From contig NZ_MCAS01000069.1 of assembly GCF_003610895.1 (NCBI RefSeq), positions 210,581 through 274,580 on the forward strand: a DNA stretch of 64,000 nucleotides. The letters are read 5' to 3'. Position 1 is the first letter of the stretch; each line of letters starts with the position of its first letter. Positions 41,135 through 49,660 of this stretch are shown one piece after another. This DNA is from Paraburkholderia fungorum. Lineage in GTDB: Bacteria > Pseudomonadota > Gammaproteobacteria > Burkholderiales > Burkholderiaceae. Both the position numbers and the translations under genes were made by a program. The notes under the pieces were generated by a model that worked only from the letters and a program-made list of their open reading frames with translations, was not told where the DNA came from and did no database searches.

Positions 41135-41875
41135 ATGCCTCGCTTCTTCGTCGGTACGCCTCTCAAGCCCGACGACATCATGCAGTTGCCCGATGACGTC
41201 ACGCGCCACATCCTCGTGCTGCGCTTGCAGCCCGGCGATTCGATCGTGCTTTTCAACGGCGAAGGCGGCGAATACAGCGCCGAACTCGTCGAAGTCGAAC
41301 GCCGCTCGGCCAAGGTGAGAATTCACGAATTCCGCAATATCGAAGTGGAAGCGCCGTATCACCTCACGCTCGCGCAGGGCATTGCCGGCGGCGACAAAAT
41401 GGACTGGCTCATCGAGAAGGCGGTCGAACTCGGGGCGTCGTGTTTCGTGCCGCTGACCACCACGCGCAGCGTCGTGCGCCTTGCCGGCGAGCGCGCACAG
41501 CGCCGGCACGTGCACTGGCAGGGTATCGTGCGGGCCTCGTGTGAACAGTGCGGGCGCAATCGCCTGCCGGAAGTGATGCCGGTGCGTGAGATCGCCACGT
41601 GGCTCGGCGCGCTCCCTCGCACACTTGAAGAAGGCGAACTGCGCATTCTGCTGTCGCCGCGCGCCAGCATCAGCTTTGCCGCGCTGCCCGCCAATCCGCC
41701 GCTCGGGCGCGTGACCGTGCTGGTCGGCCCCGAAGGCGGTTTTTCGGCGGCGGAGGAAGCCGCCGCGACCGATCACGGATTTACCGCGGTCGGCCTTGGT
41801 CCGCGTGTGCTGCGCACGGAAACCGCGGGCATCGCGGTACTCTCCGCGTTGGCAGCCCGCTGGGGCGGCTGGTAA
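41135..41875 (+). CDS. rsmE: 16S rRNA (uracil1498-N3)-methyltransferase
   Basis: A 246-residue SPOUT methyltransferase that modifies U1498 of 16S rRNA. An N-terminal PUA-like part (MPRFFVGTPL) is followed by the knotted domain with VLVGPEGGFSAAEEAAA and LGPRVLRTETAGIAVLSAL, both diagnostic. ATG 41135 fits the family start; ATG 41120 in frame would add MSIFL, and neither has a strong ribosome site. A strong terminator follows. Confidence 0.93.
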   Translation: MPRFFVGTPLKPDDIMQLPDDVTRHILVLRLQPGDSIVLFNGEGGEYSAELVEVERRSAKVRIHEFRNIEVEAPYHLTLAQGIAGGDKMDWLIEKAVELGASCFVPLTTTRSVVRLAGERAQRRHVHWQGIVRASCEQCGRNRLPEVMPVREIATWLGALPRTLEEGELRILLSPRASISFAALPANPPLGRVTVLVGPEGGFSAAEEAAATDHGFTAVGLGPRVLRTETAGIAVLSALAARWGGW

Positions 41876-41899
41876 GCCAACCCTCTGATTCAAAACGCA

Positions 41900-41937
41900 A
41901 AAGGGAAAGGCCCGCCATTTGGCGGGCCTTTCCCTTT
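41900..41937. terminator. Strong bidirectional terminator
   Basis: A perfect 17-bp stem (AAAGGGAAAGGCCCGCC and complement) around ATTT, between rsmE and the convergent barstar gene. Confidence 0.92.
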
Positions 41938-41973
41938 GTCTTTCAGCCGCGCAAGCAGCGCGCGAGCCGCGCC

Positions 41974-42372
41974 TTAAGCAAACGAATAAAACACCCGGAA
42001 CGCGACCTTGCGCTCGGCCCAGAACTCGGCTGCTTCGCGGAACACGTCCAGTAGCGTCTCGCGCCCTTCCTTGTCGAACTTTTGCGCGACGGGCAACTGC
42101 TCGAGCACGATCACGAACCCGGGTTGCGCGCCTGCCTTATGGACCAGGTCGGTCAGACAATCGTAGAGCGCGTCGTAATTCTTGCCGAAATGCTTCGGAA
42201 ACAGGAACGACGTAGCAATGGTCTCCAGCACCTCCTGCTTGGACTGGGCATTCGCGCAGTAAGCGTACAGAAAATGCTGGCCGAGTTGATTGGCCTCGTC
42301 AGCGAGATCCTGCACGCGAAACGCGCGGATCGACTGTACGATGTTCGGTCGTACGGTCTTGAAAAGACTCAT
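41974..42372 (-). CDS. Barstar-family RNase inhibitor
   Basis: A 132-residue cytoplasmic protein with a barstar domain from about residue 35: QHFLYAYCANAQSKQEVLETI, then FPKHFGKNYDALYDCLTDL, in which the Asn-Tyr-Asp-Ala-Leu-(Y/W)-Asp-Cys core is the barnase-binding helix. It should neutralise the RNase encoded immediately upstream. ATG 42372 is chosen because GAGGAG lies 3 nt before it. The frame stays open and protein-like back to ATG 42534 or 42543, just 7 bp after the RNase stop, so a product longer by up to 57 residues is possible. Confidence 0.9.
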   Translation of the reverse strand: MSLFKTVRPNIVQSIRAFRVQDLADEANQLGQHFLYAYCANAQSKQEVLETIATSFLFPKHFGKNYDALYDCLTDLVHKAGAQPGFVIVLEQLPVAQKFDKEGRETLLDVFREAAEFWAERKVAFRVFYSFA

Positions 42373-42550
42373 GGGCTCCTCGTTCGATGAAAGCACAGTG
42401 CCAGCTTCGCTCTGGTTATCCCGGCCCTGGTCGCCGGCGCGCATCCGCATGACGCGCTGGAACAAATTGCCGTCGCCGGCCGCGAAAAGATCCGTCGCGA
42501 CTCCGGAGTCGTGCGCGTAGACGTTGTCGCTCATGCCGTTCATCCCGATG

Positions 42551-42961
42551 TCATTCAACAATACGATTAAAACTGGTGTAATGGTCGTCCGAGTAGTAAC
42601 AGTTGTCGATCCGCTGTAGCGGACCTCCGCAGACGATGCGACGCGCCCCGCGGTTTCTCGAGCGAGGCGTGGGAACGGTGTATTCGTGGTAATAGCCGCG
42701 CCGATGCGGCGGCAGCAACCGTTCGCGATTGCCGAATACGATGCCGTCCTTCTCATACGGGTAAGGCCCGCCCGCGGCAATCAAGTTCAATGTATTGACC
42801 GCTTCGCGTGGCAACTGCGCCGCCGCGATAGTGCCAGGACCCTGTGCATCGGCGGGTGCCGTGTAGTCGCGCGCAAACGCGCCAGGCACGGAGCCGGATA
42901 AAGCGCAGAGCGTCAAAGCACCGATCAGCACGCCTTTAATGCGCTGCCACTTGCGTGCCAT
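42551..42961 (-). CDS. Secreted guanyl-specific ribonuclease (barnase/RNase Sa type)
   Basis: A 136-residue protein with an N-terminal signal peptide (about 1-30, ending GAFARD). The RNase N1/T1-family domain spans about 48-136: LPREAVNTLNLIAAGGPYPY, FGNRERLLP, GYYHEYTVPTP (E93 as general base), RGARRIV (active-site arginines) and DHYTSFNRI (H127 as general acid). Two Cys (111, 121) could bridge. All catalytic residues of RNase Sa have counterparts. It is followed by its barstar inhibitor, a toxin-immunity pair. Confidence 0.92.
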   Translation of the reverse strand: MARKWQRIKGVLIGALTLCALSGSVPGAFARDYTAPADAQGPGTIAAAQLPREAVNTLNLIAAGGPYPYEKDGIVFGNRERLLPPHRRGYYHEYTVPTPRSRNRGARRIVCGGPLQRIDNCYYSDDHYTSFNRIVE

Positions 42962-43139
42962 GAATCAAGGTTCCCCGCTGTTAGATCACGAGTTTTACGA
43001 CCATGAAAGTCGTAAGGGTATCGCTAAAACCCCACAGAATCAACGTTCGCCGGACCGGCAAAAGCACCCAAATGCGCGGGAAAGAGCCACGGAACAGGCT
43101 TTGACGACTTTTGACAGAATATTTACCCTGTAAAAGCTA

Positions 43140-43274
43140 AAATTAGCCCAATCAAGTAAATGCAAGGTGAATCCAAACGCGCACAGTGCTCGTTGCGTGT
43201 TTCATTCCCTGGAGTGAAAGCCTTGTAGTTGCTGCAGTCTCTCAGAGGCTGAATGGGCTCATTCAGCCTTTTTT
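43140..43274 (+). ncRNA. Candidate small RNA
   Basis: In a 422-bp gene-free gap, the plus strand carries consecutive hairpins: ACGCGCA/TGCGTGT (43177-43183, 43194-43200), then TTTCATTCC/GGAGTGAAA (43200-43219), then a terminator with T7. TTGACA occurs just upstream (around 43111), with A/T-rich sequence after it, though -10 spacing is not ideal. Both flanking genes read the other way, so these plus-strand terminators have no gene to serve. The 5' end is a guess. Confidence 0.45.
43246..43274 (+). terminator. Plus-strand intrinsic terminator
   Basis: Stem AGGCTGAAT/ATTCAGCCT around GGGCTC, followed by T7. No plus-strand protein gene lies upstream. Confidence 0.85.
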
Positions 43275-43301
43275 TAGGGTGGCTATCCCCTGTTCACCCG
43301 C

Positions 43302-43333
43302 AGGCGTGCCCATTGCGGGCACGCCTTTTTTTT
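43302..43333 (+). terminator. Second plus-strand intrinsic terminator
   Basis: A perfect 10-bp stem AGGCGTGCCC/GGGCACGCCT with loop ATTGC and a T8 tract, only 27 bp after the first terminator. The minus strand has no T-run, so it does not serve maeB as a classical terminator. Confidence 0.85.
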
Positions 43334-43383
43334 GCGTGACGCCCAAAGTCAGGCGACGCCACGCTTCAGTCCCGGATCGAGAA

Positions 43384-45678
43384 TCAGCGGGCTGCGATTA
43401 CGTCCGCCACCAGCAGCGCGGTCATGTTGACAATGCGGCGAACCGTTGCCGAGGCCGTCAGCACGTGCACCGGCTTGGCCGCGCCGAGCAGCATCGGACC
43501 AATCGCGATGTTGTTGCCCGCGGCCGTCTTCAGCAGGTTGTACGAGATGTTGGCCGCGTCGATGTTCGGCAGCACCAGCAGGTTCGCGTCGCCTTCGAGC
43601 GTCGAATCGGGCAGGACTTCGCGGCGCAGATTCGCGTCGAGCGCGAGGTCGCCATGCATTTCACCGTCCACTTGCAGTTCCGGCGCACGCTCGCGCAGGA
43701 TTGCCAGCGTGTCGCGCATTTTCTGCGCGGTCGGCGCATTGCTCGAGCCGAAGTTCGAATGTGACAGCAGCGCGACCTTCGGTTCGATACCGAAGCGGCG
43801 CACTTCCTCGGCCGCCATGATCGTGATCTCAGCCAGTTGCTCCGGCGTCGGATCGACGTTCACGTGCGTGTCGACCAGGAAAATCTGGCGGTTCGGCAGC
43901 ACCAGCGCGTTCATTGCCGCGTAGACCTTCGCGCCTTCCTTCTTGCCGATCACCTGATCGATGAAGTGCAGGTGACGGTGCGTGGTGGACACCGTGCCGC
44001 AGATCATGCCGTCCGCTTCGCCCTTTTCCACCATCATCGCGCCGATCAGCGTGGTGCGGCGGCGCATTTCGAGCTTCGCCATCTGCTCGGTGATGCCCTT
44101 GCGGGACATCATCTTGTGATATTCCTGCCAGAAATCGCGGTAACGCTCGTCGTGGTCGGTGTTCACGACCATGTAGTCCTGACCCGCGACCAGACGCAGA
44201 CCATAACGCGCGATGCGCTGCTCGATCACCGCCGGACGGCCGATCAGGATCGGTTTCGCGAGCTTTTCGTCGACGATGATCTGCATGGCGCGCAGCACAC
44301 GCTCTTCTTCGCCTTCCGCGAACACAATGCGCTTCTTCTCCGGCTCGACGCTGCGCGCCAACTGGAAAATCGGCTTCATGGTGGTGCCGCTGTGATACAC
44401 GAACTGTTGCAGATGCTGTTCGTACGCTTCCATGTCCTCGATCGGACGCTCGGCAACGCCCGAATCCATCGCGGCCTTGGCCACCGCCGGCGCGACCTTG
44501 ACGATCAGACGCGGGTCGAACGGCTTCGGAATCAGGTATGCCGGACCAAACGACAGGTCCTGAATGCCGTAAGCCGTCGCGACGATATCGCTCTGCTCCT
44601 GGCGCGCCAGTTCGGCGATCGCATTGACCGCGGCGATTTCCATTTCACGCGTGACGGTCGTCGCGCCTGCATCCAGCGCGCCGCGGAACAGGAACGGGAA
44701 CACCAGCACGTTGTTCACCTGGTTCGGGTAGTCCGTGCGGCCCGTGCAGAGCACGGCGTCCGGACGTACTTCGAGCGCCAGTTCCGGCAGGATTTCCGGG
44801 GTCGGGTTGGCCAGCGCGAGGATCAGCGGCTTGTCCGCCATCTGCTTGACCATGTCCTGTTTCAGCACGCCGCCAGCCGAGAGGCCGAGGAAAATGTCCG
44901 CGCCGCCGATCGCTTCAGCGAGCGTGCGAGCGTCGGTTTCGCGTGCGAAACGTTCCTTGTCCGGGTCCATCAACTCGACGCGGCCCTTGTAGACCACGCC
45001 GGCCAGGTCGGTGACGGTGATGTTTTCGAGCGGCAGGCCAATGTCGACCAGCAGATCCAGACAGGCCAGCGCAGCCGCGCCCGCGCCTGACGACACCAGC
45101 TTGACCTGCTTGATGTCCTTGCCGACCACCTTCAGACCGTTGGTGATGGCCGCCGCGACAACGATGGCCGTGCCGTGCTGGTCGTCGTGGAAGACCGGAA
45201 TCTTCATGCGCTTGCGGCATTCGCGTTCGACGATAAAGCAGTCCGGCGCCTTGATGTCTTCGAGATTGATACCGCCGAAAGTCGGCTCCAGCGCGGCGAT
45301 CACCTCGACCAGCTTGTGCGGATCGGACTCGTTCAGCTCGATATCGAACACGTCGATGCCGGCGAACTTCTTGAACAGGACGGCCTTGCCTTCCATGACC
45401 GGCTTGGAGGCGAGCGGCCCGATGTTGCCCAGACCCAGCACCGCGGTGCCGTTCGTGACGACGCCGACCAGGTTGCTGCGCGCGGTGAAACGCGCGGCGT
45501 TAAGCGGATTCTCGACGATTTCCTCGCACGCGAACGCGACGCCCGGCGAATACGCCAGCGCGAGGTCGCGCTGGTTGATCATCTGCTTGGTCGGGGCGAT
45601 CGCGATCTTCCCGGGGGTCGGGAACTCGTGATAATCGAGGGCGGCTTCGCGGAGTTTGCTATTGGCGGGAGTCGTCAT
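43384..45678 (-). CDS. maeB: NADP-dependent malic enzyme with C-terminal phosphotransacetylase-like domain
   Basis: A 764-residue fusion. Residues about 1-420 are malic enzyme: LALAYSPGVAFACEEI, a Rossmann region, and FLGLSAGGVLKQDMVKQM. About 430-760 resemble phosphate acetyl/butyryltransferase, as usual for MaeB. It decarboxylates malate to pyruvate with NADP. ATG 45678 (MTTPANSKLREAALDYHEFP) matches the family start; an in-frame ATG at 45723 with a GGGG stretch upstream is an alternative. The C-terminal domain probably senses acetyl-CoA allosterically. Confidence 0.94.
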   Translation of the reverse strand: MTTPANSKLREAALDYHEFPTPGKIAIAPTKQMINQRDLALAYSPGVAFACEEIVENPLNAARFTARSNLVGVVTNGTAVLGLGNIGPLASKPVMEGKAVLFKKFAGIDVFDIELNESDPHKLVEVIAALEPTFGGINLEDIKAPDCFIVERECRKRMKIPVFHDDQHGTAIVVAAAITNGLKVVGKDIKQVKLVSSGAGAAALACLDLLVDIGLPLENITVTDLAGVVYKGRVELMDPDKERFARETDARTLAEAIGGADIFLGLSAGGVLKQDMVKQMADKPLILALANPTPEILPELALEVRPDAVLCTGRTDYPNQVNNVLVFPFLFRGALDAGATTVTREMEIAAVNAIAELARQEQSDIVATAYGIQDLSFGPAYLIPKPFDPRLIVKVAPAVAKAAMDSGVAERPIEDMEAYEQHLQQFVYHSGTTMKPIFQLARSVEPEKKRIVFAEGEEERVLRAMQIIVDEKLAKPILIGRPAVIEQRIARYGLRLVAGQDYMVVNTDHDERYRDFWQEYHKMMSRKGITEQMAKLEMRRRTTLIGAMMVEKGEADGMICGTVSTTHRHLHFIDQVIGKKEGAKVYAAMNALVLPNRQIFLVDTHVNVDPTPEQLAEITIMAAEEVRRFGIEPKVALLSHSNFGSSNAPTAQKMRDTLAILRERAPELQVDGEMHGDLALDANLRREVLPDSTLEGDANLLVLPNIDAANISYNLLKTAAGNNIAIGPMLLGAAKPVHVLTASATVRRIVNMTALLVADVIAAR

Positions 45679-45971
45679 GAGGCGGGCTTCGAAGTGCGGA
45701 TTAGAATAGACGTTCGACGGCATTGTAGCCCCAATTGCCGGCTCAATTCCTTCAATACGGGTACAACTGCCGCGACTTAAACACAGTGAAAGGCAAACGT
45801 GGCGCGCTTTCCGCCAATTGCCCGCCGAAACGGCATTGAGTACGAATGGCGTGTTTACCCGCGAGCATCTTCGTACAATGCGTACCGTTAGCCGTTTGCT
45901 GTTAGACGTTTCCTGTTAACCGCTTCTGTTCGCCGCTCCTCATTGCAGTTGCCCGCTCATCCATTGCCGCC

Positions 45972-46970
45972 ATGCTCTCCGAGTTTTCGCTGATCGATCG
46001 CTTCTTCGCCCGCCGCGCCGCCGCGGCAGCGTCCCGTGCCGATGACGGCACGCTCGGCATCGGCGACGACTGCGCCCTGCTGGCGCCGCGCCGGGGCGAG
46101 ATGCTGGCGATATCGACGGACATGCTGGTGGAAGGCCGTCACTTCTTTCCCGATGTCGATCCCGAGGCCCTTGGCCACAAGGCGCTCGCGGTGAACCTGT
46201 CGGATCTCGCCGCAATGGGCGCAAGGCCCCAGGCGTTCACCCTGGCGTTTTCCTTGCCGAAGGCCGACGAAGCCTGGCTCGCCGCCTTTAGCAATGGCCT
46301 CTTCACCCTGGCTGAGCGGTACGGCTGCGAACTGATCGGCGGCGACACGACCGGCGGTCCGTTGAATCTGTGCATTACCGTGTTCGGCAGCGTGCCGCCG
46401 CAAGCCGCGCTGCGCCGCGACGCCGCGCAGCCGGGCGACGACATCTGGATCTCCGGCACGCTCGGCGACGCACGAGCCGGGCTCGGCGTGCAGCGCGGCG
46501 AGTGGGCCGTGGATGCCAGCGACGCTGCGACATTTCGTCGCGCCCTCGAGCGCCCGGAGCCGCGCATCTCGCTGGGGATTGCATTGCGTGGCATCGCGCA
46601 TGCTGCGCTCGATCTGTCGGACGGGCTGGCCGGCGATCTGCTGCACATCCTGGAACGCTCGAACGTGCACGCCACCGTCGACGTCGACGCCGTGCCGCGT
46701 TCAGACGCGCTGCGGCGCCTGCCGCCCGAGATCCAGCAACGTTGCACGCTGGCCGGCGGCGACGATTACGAACTGTGCTTCACCGCACCGGCTGCCGCGC
46801 GCGCGGCGGTCGAATCGGCCGGCCGCGAGGTGGCGATACCGGTCACCCGCATCGGTACAATAAGCGCTCTTCAATCGGCGGCCGACCGCCCGGCGATCGG
46901 CTGGCGCAATGCCGCCGGCGCGCCGCTCACTCTGACGTTGCAAGGCTTCGACCACTTCCATGCAGACTGA
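45972..46970 (+). CDS. thiL: Thiamine-monophosphate kinase
   Basis: A 332-residue PurM/ThiL-fold kinase that makes thiamine diphosphate. GIGDDCALL, STDMLVEGRHF, NLSDLAAMGARP, IGGDTTGG and LDLSDGLAGDLLHI are the ATP/Mg-binding motifs. Its last codons overlap pgpA by 11 bp, so translation is coupled. The leader contains a short degenerate tandem repeat (45893-45933). Confidence 0.96.
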   Translation: MLSEFSLIDRFFARRAAAAASRADDGTLGIGDDCALLAPRRGEMLAISTDMLVEGRHFFPDVDPEALGHKALAVNLSDLAAMGARPQAFTLAFSLPKADEAWLAAFSNGLFTLAERYGCELIGGDTTGGPLNLCITVFGSVPPQAALRRDAAQPGDDIWISGTLGDARAGLGVQRGEWAVDASDAATFRRALERPEPRISLGIALRGIAHAALDLSDGLAGDLLHILERSNVHATVDVDAVPRSDALRRLPPEIQQRCTLAGGDDYELCFTAPAAARAAVESAGREVAIPVTRIGTISALQSAADRPAIGWRNAAGAPLTLTLQGFDHFHAD

Positions 46971-47532
46971 TCCCCCGCTGGTGCCCGCTGACAACGTCAT
47001 CGGCAATCCGCCGCCCAACGCGTCCGGCCCGCGCGCGCCGCGCCCTCAGCCGCGCCGCGCCACCGCGCGCTTCATGCTGTCGCATCCGCTGCACATTCTG
47101 TCGCTGGGTTTTGGCAGCGGCTTGTCGCCGGTTGCGCCGGGCACGGTCGGCACACTGTTCGCCTGGGCATCGTTCGCCGTCCTGAGCCGTTACCTGACCG
47201 TGATCGAGTGGGGCGTGCTGATCGTCGCCGGTTTTCTCGGCGGCATTGCGATTTGCGGCTTTACCGCGAAGAAGCTCGGCACCGACGACCCGTCGCCGGT
47301 CGTGTGGGACGAAATCGTCGCGTTCTGGCTGGTGCTGCTGATGGTCACGCCGGTCACGCTGACCGGGCAGTTCGTCGCGTTCATCGTGTTCCGTTTTTTC
47401 GACATGGTGAAACCGCCGCCCATCGGCTATTTCGACCGCCGACTGAAAGGTGGCTTTGGCATCATGTTCGATGACCTGGTCGCCGCGTTTTTCACGCTGC
47501 TCGTGATTGCGCTCTGGCGCATGTCGGTTTAA
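46960..47532 (+). CDS. pgpA: Phosphatidylglycerophosphatase A
   Basis: A 190-residue inner-membrane phosphatase of phosphatidylglycerol synthesis. After a Pro-rich tail of about 38 residues comes LGFGSGLSPVAPGTVGTLFAW, then VWDEIVAFWLVLL and RFFDMVKPPPIGYFDRRLKGGFGIMFDD, all PgpA signatures. It overlaps the thiL end by 11 bp. The order thiL-pgpA-pncC is conserved. Confidence 0.95.
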   Translation: MQTDPPLVPADNVIGNPPPNASGPRAPRPQPRRATARFMLSHPLHILSLGFGSGLSPVAPGTVGTLFAWASFAVLSRYLTVIEWGVLIVAGFLGGIAICGFTAKKLGTDDPSPVVWDEIVAFWLVLLMVTPVTLTGQFVAFIVFRFFDMVKPPPIGYFDRRLKGGFGIMFDDLVAAFFTLLVIALWRMSV

Positions 47533-47614
47533 CCGTTGCCGATTGGCCGGTGCCGGCCGGCGGCAGCCCGCCGGCCACCCCTCGCAGCAGTTCCTCGTTT
47601 TCCGGATTGACGCC

Positions 47615-48115
47615 ATGCCTACCGATTCCGTGGTTCACCAGCTCGCGATTCGCGTGAGCAACCGTCTGCGTGACGAGCGCCTGATGCTCGTCACCGCCGA
47701 GTCCTGCACGGGCGGCATGGTGGCAACCGCAATCACCGATATTTCCGGCAGCAGCGGCTGGTTCGAGCGCGGTTTCGTGACGTATTCGAATCAGGCGAAG
47801 TCCGAAATGATCGGCGTACCGGCCGAGCTGATCGAAAAGCACGGCGCGGTCAGCGAGCAGGTGGCGCGTGCCATGGCCGAGGGCGCGCTGCGCAACAGCC
47901 GCGCGCAGGTGTCGCTATCGATTACCGGCGTCGCCGGCCCGGGCGGCGGCACCGAGACCAAACCGGTGGGCATGGTGTCGTTCGGCTGGAGCAATCGGCT
48001 GCATACGTCGGTGGAAACCAAGGTCTTCAAGGGCGACCGCGAGAAAATCCGCGTGCAGGCCGCCGCGCACGCGCTACGCGGCGTGCTGGCCCTGCTCGAC
48101 GAGCGCGAACATTAA
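47615..48115 (+). CDS. pncC: Nicotinamide-nucleotide amidase (CinA C-terminal type)
   Basis: A 166-residue CinA_C domain protein that deamidates NMN in pyridine-nucleotide recycling. TAESCTGGMVATAITDISGSS contains the catalytic Ser/Thr cluster, and SITGVAGPGGGTETKPVGMV is the second signature. ATG 47615 (MPTDSVVHQLAIRV) is chosen over the upstream open frame, which is pgpA overlap. It lies 82 bp after pgpA. Confidence 0.94.
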   Translation: MPTDSVVHQLAIRVSNRLRDERLMLVTAESCTGGMVATAITDISGSSGWFERGFVTYSNQAKSEMIGVPAELIEKHGAVSEQVARAMAEGALRNSRAQVSLSITGVAGPGGGTETKPVGMVSFGWSNRLHTSVETKVFKGDREKIRVQAAAHALRGVLALLDEREH

Positions 48116-48160
48116 ACGCGAACGTTAACATCCGGTTCACAACCCGAGGCGCCGCCTACG

Positions 48161-48691
48161 ATGCCTGACACACCTGTTTCATCTGCAGCCAAAGAGGCGT
48201 TGATCCGACGCTTCGATCTGAAACCGCATCCCGAAGGCGGTTTTTTCAGCGAGACGTATCGGTCCACGGAATCTGTCCGCCGCGATGACGGTTCAACGCA
48301 AACGCGCTCGGCGTCCACCGCGATCTACTACCTGCTTTGTGACGGCGCGCATTCGGCATGGCACCGGATCAAGTCCGACGAGGTTTGGCATTTTTATGCC
48401 GGCGAGCCATTGAACGTCTACGTACTCGACGAAGCGGGCTCGCTGACGACGCACAAGCTGGGCAATACGCTAACGCATCCGGATGCCGTATTTCAGGCGG
48501 TGGTGCCCGCGGGTCTGTGGTTTGCCGCGCAGTGCTCGGACCCGGCGACGTTCGCGCTGGTGGGCTGCACGGTTGCGCCGGGGTTTGAATTCAGCGAATT
48601 CGAGCTGGCGGATGTTGACGCGCTGAAGGCGCAACATCCGCAGCATGCGGCGTTTATCGAGCGGCTGGGGCCAGCCGCTCAGGCTGTCTGA
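48161..48691 (+). CDS. Cupin-domain protein (DUF985/Cupin_5)
   Basis: A 176-residue protein that starts AKEALIRRFDLKPHPEGGFFSETYRS after a short tail and contains STAIYYLL, WHRIKSDEVWHFYAGEPL and a closing APGFEFSEFELAD. These are characteristic of the YML079-like cupin family. Its reaction is not established. It lies 45 bp downstream of pncC and may be co-transcribed. Confidence 0.9.
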   Translation: MPDTPVSSAAKEALIRRFDLKPHPEGGFFSETYRSTESVRRDDGSTQTRSASTAIYYLLCDGAHSAWHRIKSDEVWHFYAGEPLNVYVLDEAGSLTTHKLGNTLTHPDAVFQAVVPAGLWFAAQCSDPATFALVGCTVAPGFEFSEFELADVDALKAQHPQHAAFIERLGPAAQAV

Positions 48692-48721
48692 GGAGAAGCA
48701 AAAACCGCTTCACGGACAGAT

Positions 48722-49537
48722 TCACCGGAACGCGTTGATCCGGTCACGCGTTTCCATCGCGGCTTTCGCTGCGGCTTCGGCGAAATCGTCGTCCTTGCCG
48801 GCGTAAATAATCGCCCGCGACGAGTTGATCAGCATGCCCGTGCCGTTTGCTGTGCGGCCGGCGTTGACCGTCGCCTGAACATCGCCGCCTTGCGCGCCGA
48901 TACCCGGAATCAGCAGCGGCATATCGCCGACGATTCCGCGCACCACCTCGATCTCTTTCGGAAAAGTCGCGCCGACCACGAGGCCCAGCTGGCCGCTCGC
49001 GTTCCACTTGTCCGCCGCCAGCTGCGCGACGACCTGATACAGCGGACGCCCGCCCGTCTCCAGAAACTGCAGGTCCGAACCGCCCGCATTCGAGGTCCGG
49101 CACAACACGATCACGCCCTTGCCCGCGTGCTCCAGGTACGGCTCGATCGAGTCGAACCCCATGTACGGATTGACCGTCACGGCATCCGCCTGATAGCGCT
49201 CGAATGCCTCGCGCGCGTACTGTTCGGCGGTGCTGCCGATATCGCCGCGCTTCGCGTCCAGAATCACCGGCAAGCCCGGGTGGTTCGCATGAATGTGCTC
49301 GATCAGCTGCTCGAGCTGGTCTTCCGCGCGATGCGCGGCGAAGTACGCGATCTGCGGCTTGAACGACGACGCATACGGCGCGGTTGCATCGACGATGGTG
49401 CGGCAGAAGTCGAAAATCGCCTCGGGACGGCCCGCGAGCGCGCCGGGGAATTTGCTGGGCTCAGGATCGAGGCCGACGCACAGCAGCGAGTTCGTGCGCT
49501 GCCAGGCGTCGTTGAGTGTCTGGATGAAATTGGACAT
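48722..49537 (-). CDS. pyrF: Orotidine 5'-phosphate decarboxylase (group 2)
   Basis: A 271-residue TIM-barrel enzyme that completes UMP synthesis. NSLLCVGLDPEPSKFP lies near the N-terminus, VILDAKRGDIGSTAEQYA carries the catalytic Lys-Asp pair, and LLIPGIGAQGGD binds phosphate. The length is typical of the long group-2 form of betaproteobacteria. It is convergent with the cupin gene; there is no clear terminator in the 30-bp gap. Confidence 0.96.
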   Translation of the reverse strand: MSNFIQTLNDAWQRTNSLLCVGLDPEPSKFPGALAGRPEAIFDFCRTIVDATAPYASSFKPQIAYFAAHRAEDQLEQLIEHIHANHPGLPVILDAKRGDIGSTAEQYAREAFERYQADAVTVNPYMGFDSIEPYLEHAGKGVIVLCRTSNAGGSDLQFLETGGRPLYQVVAQLAADKWNASGQLGLVVGATFPKEIEVVRGIVGDMPLLIPGIGAQGGDVQATVNAGRTANGTGMLINSSRAIIYAGKDDDFAEAAAKAAMETRDRINAFR

Positions 49538-49660
49538 AGTGGTTCTCGCGGCGAGCCGATGACGGAAGTGGCGCGTATTTTACCCGTCCTGCGCGGCAGG
49601 CCGCGGCCACACGTCACACCGGGCTGGGCCAAGGCCGTGTCGCTGCGCCCCGCTCCCCGG

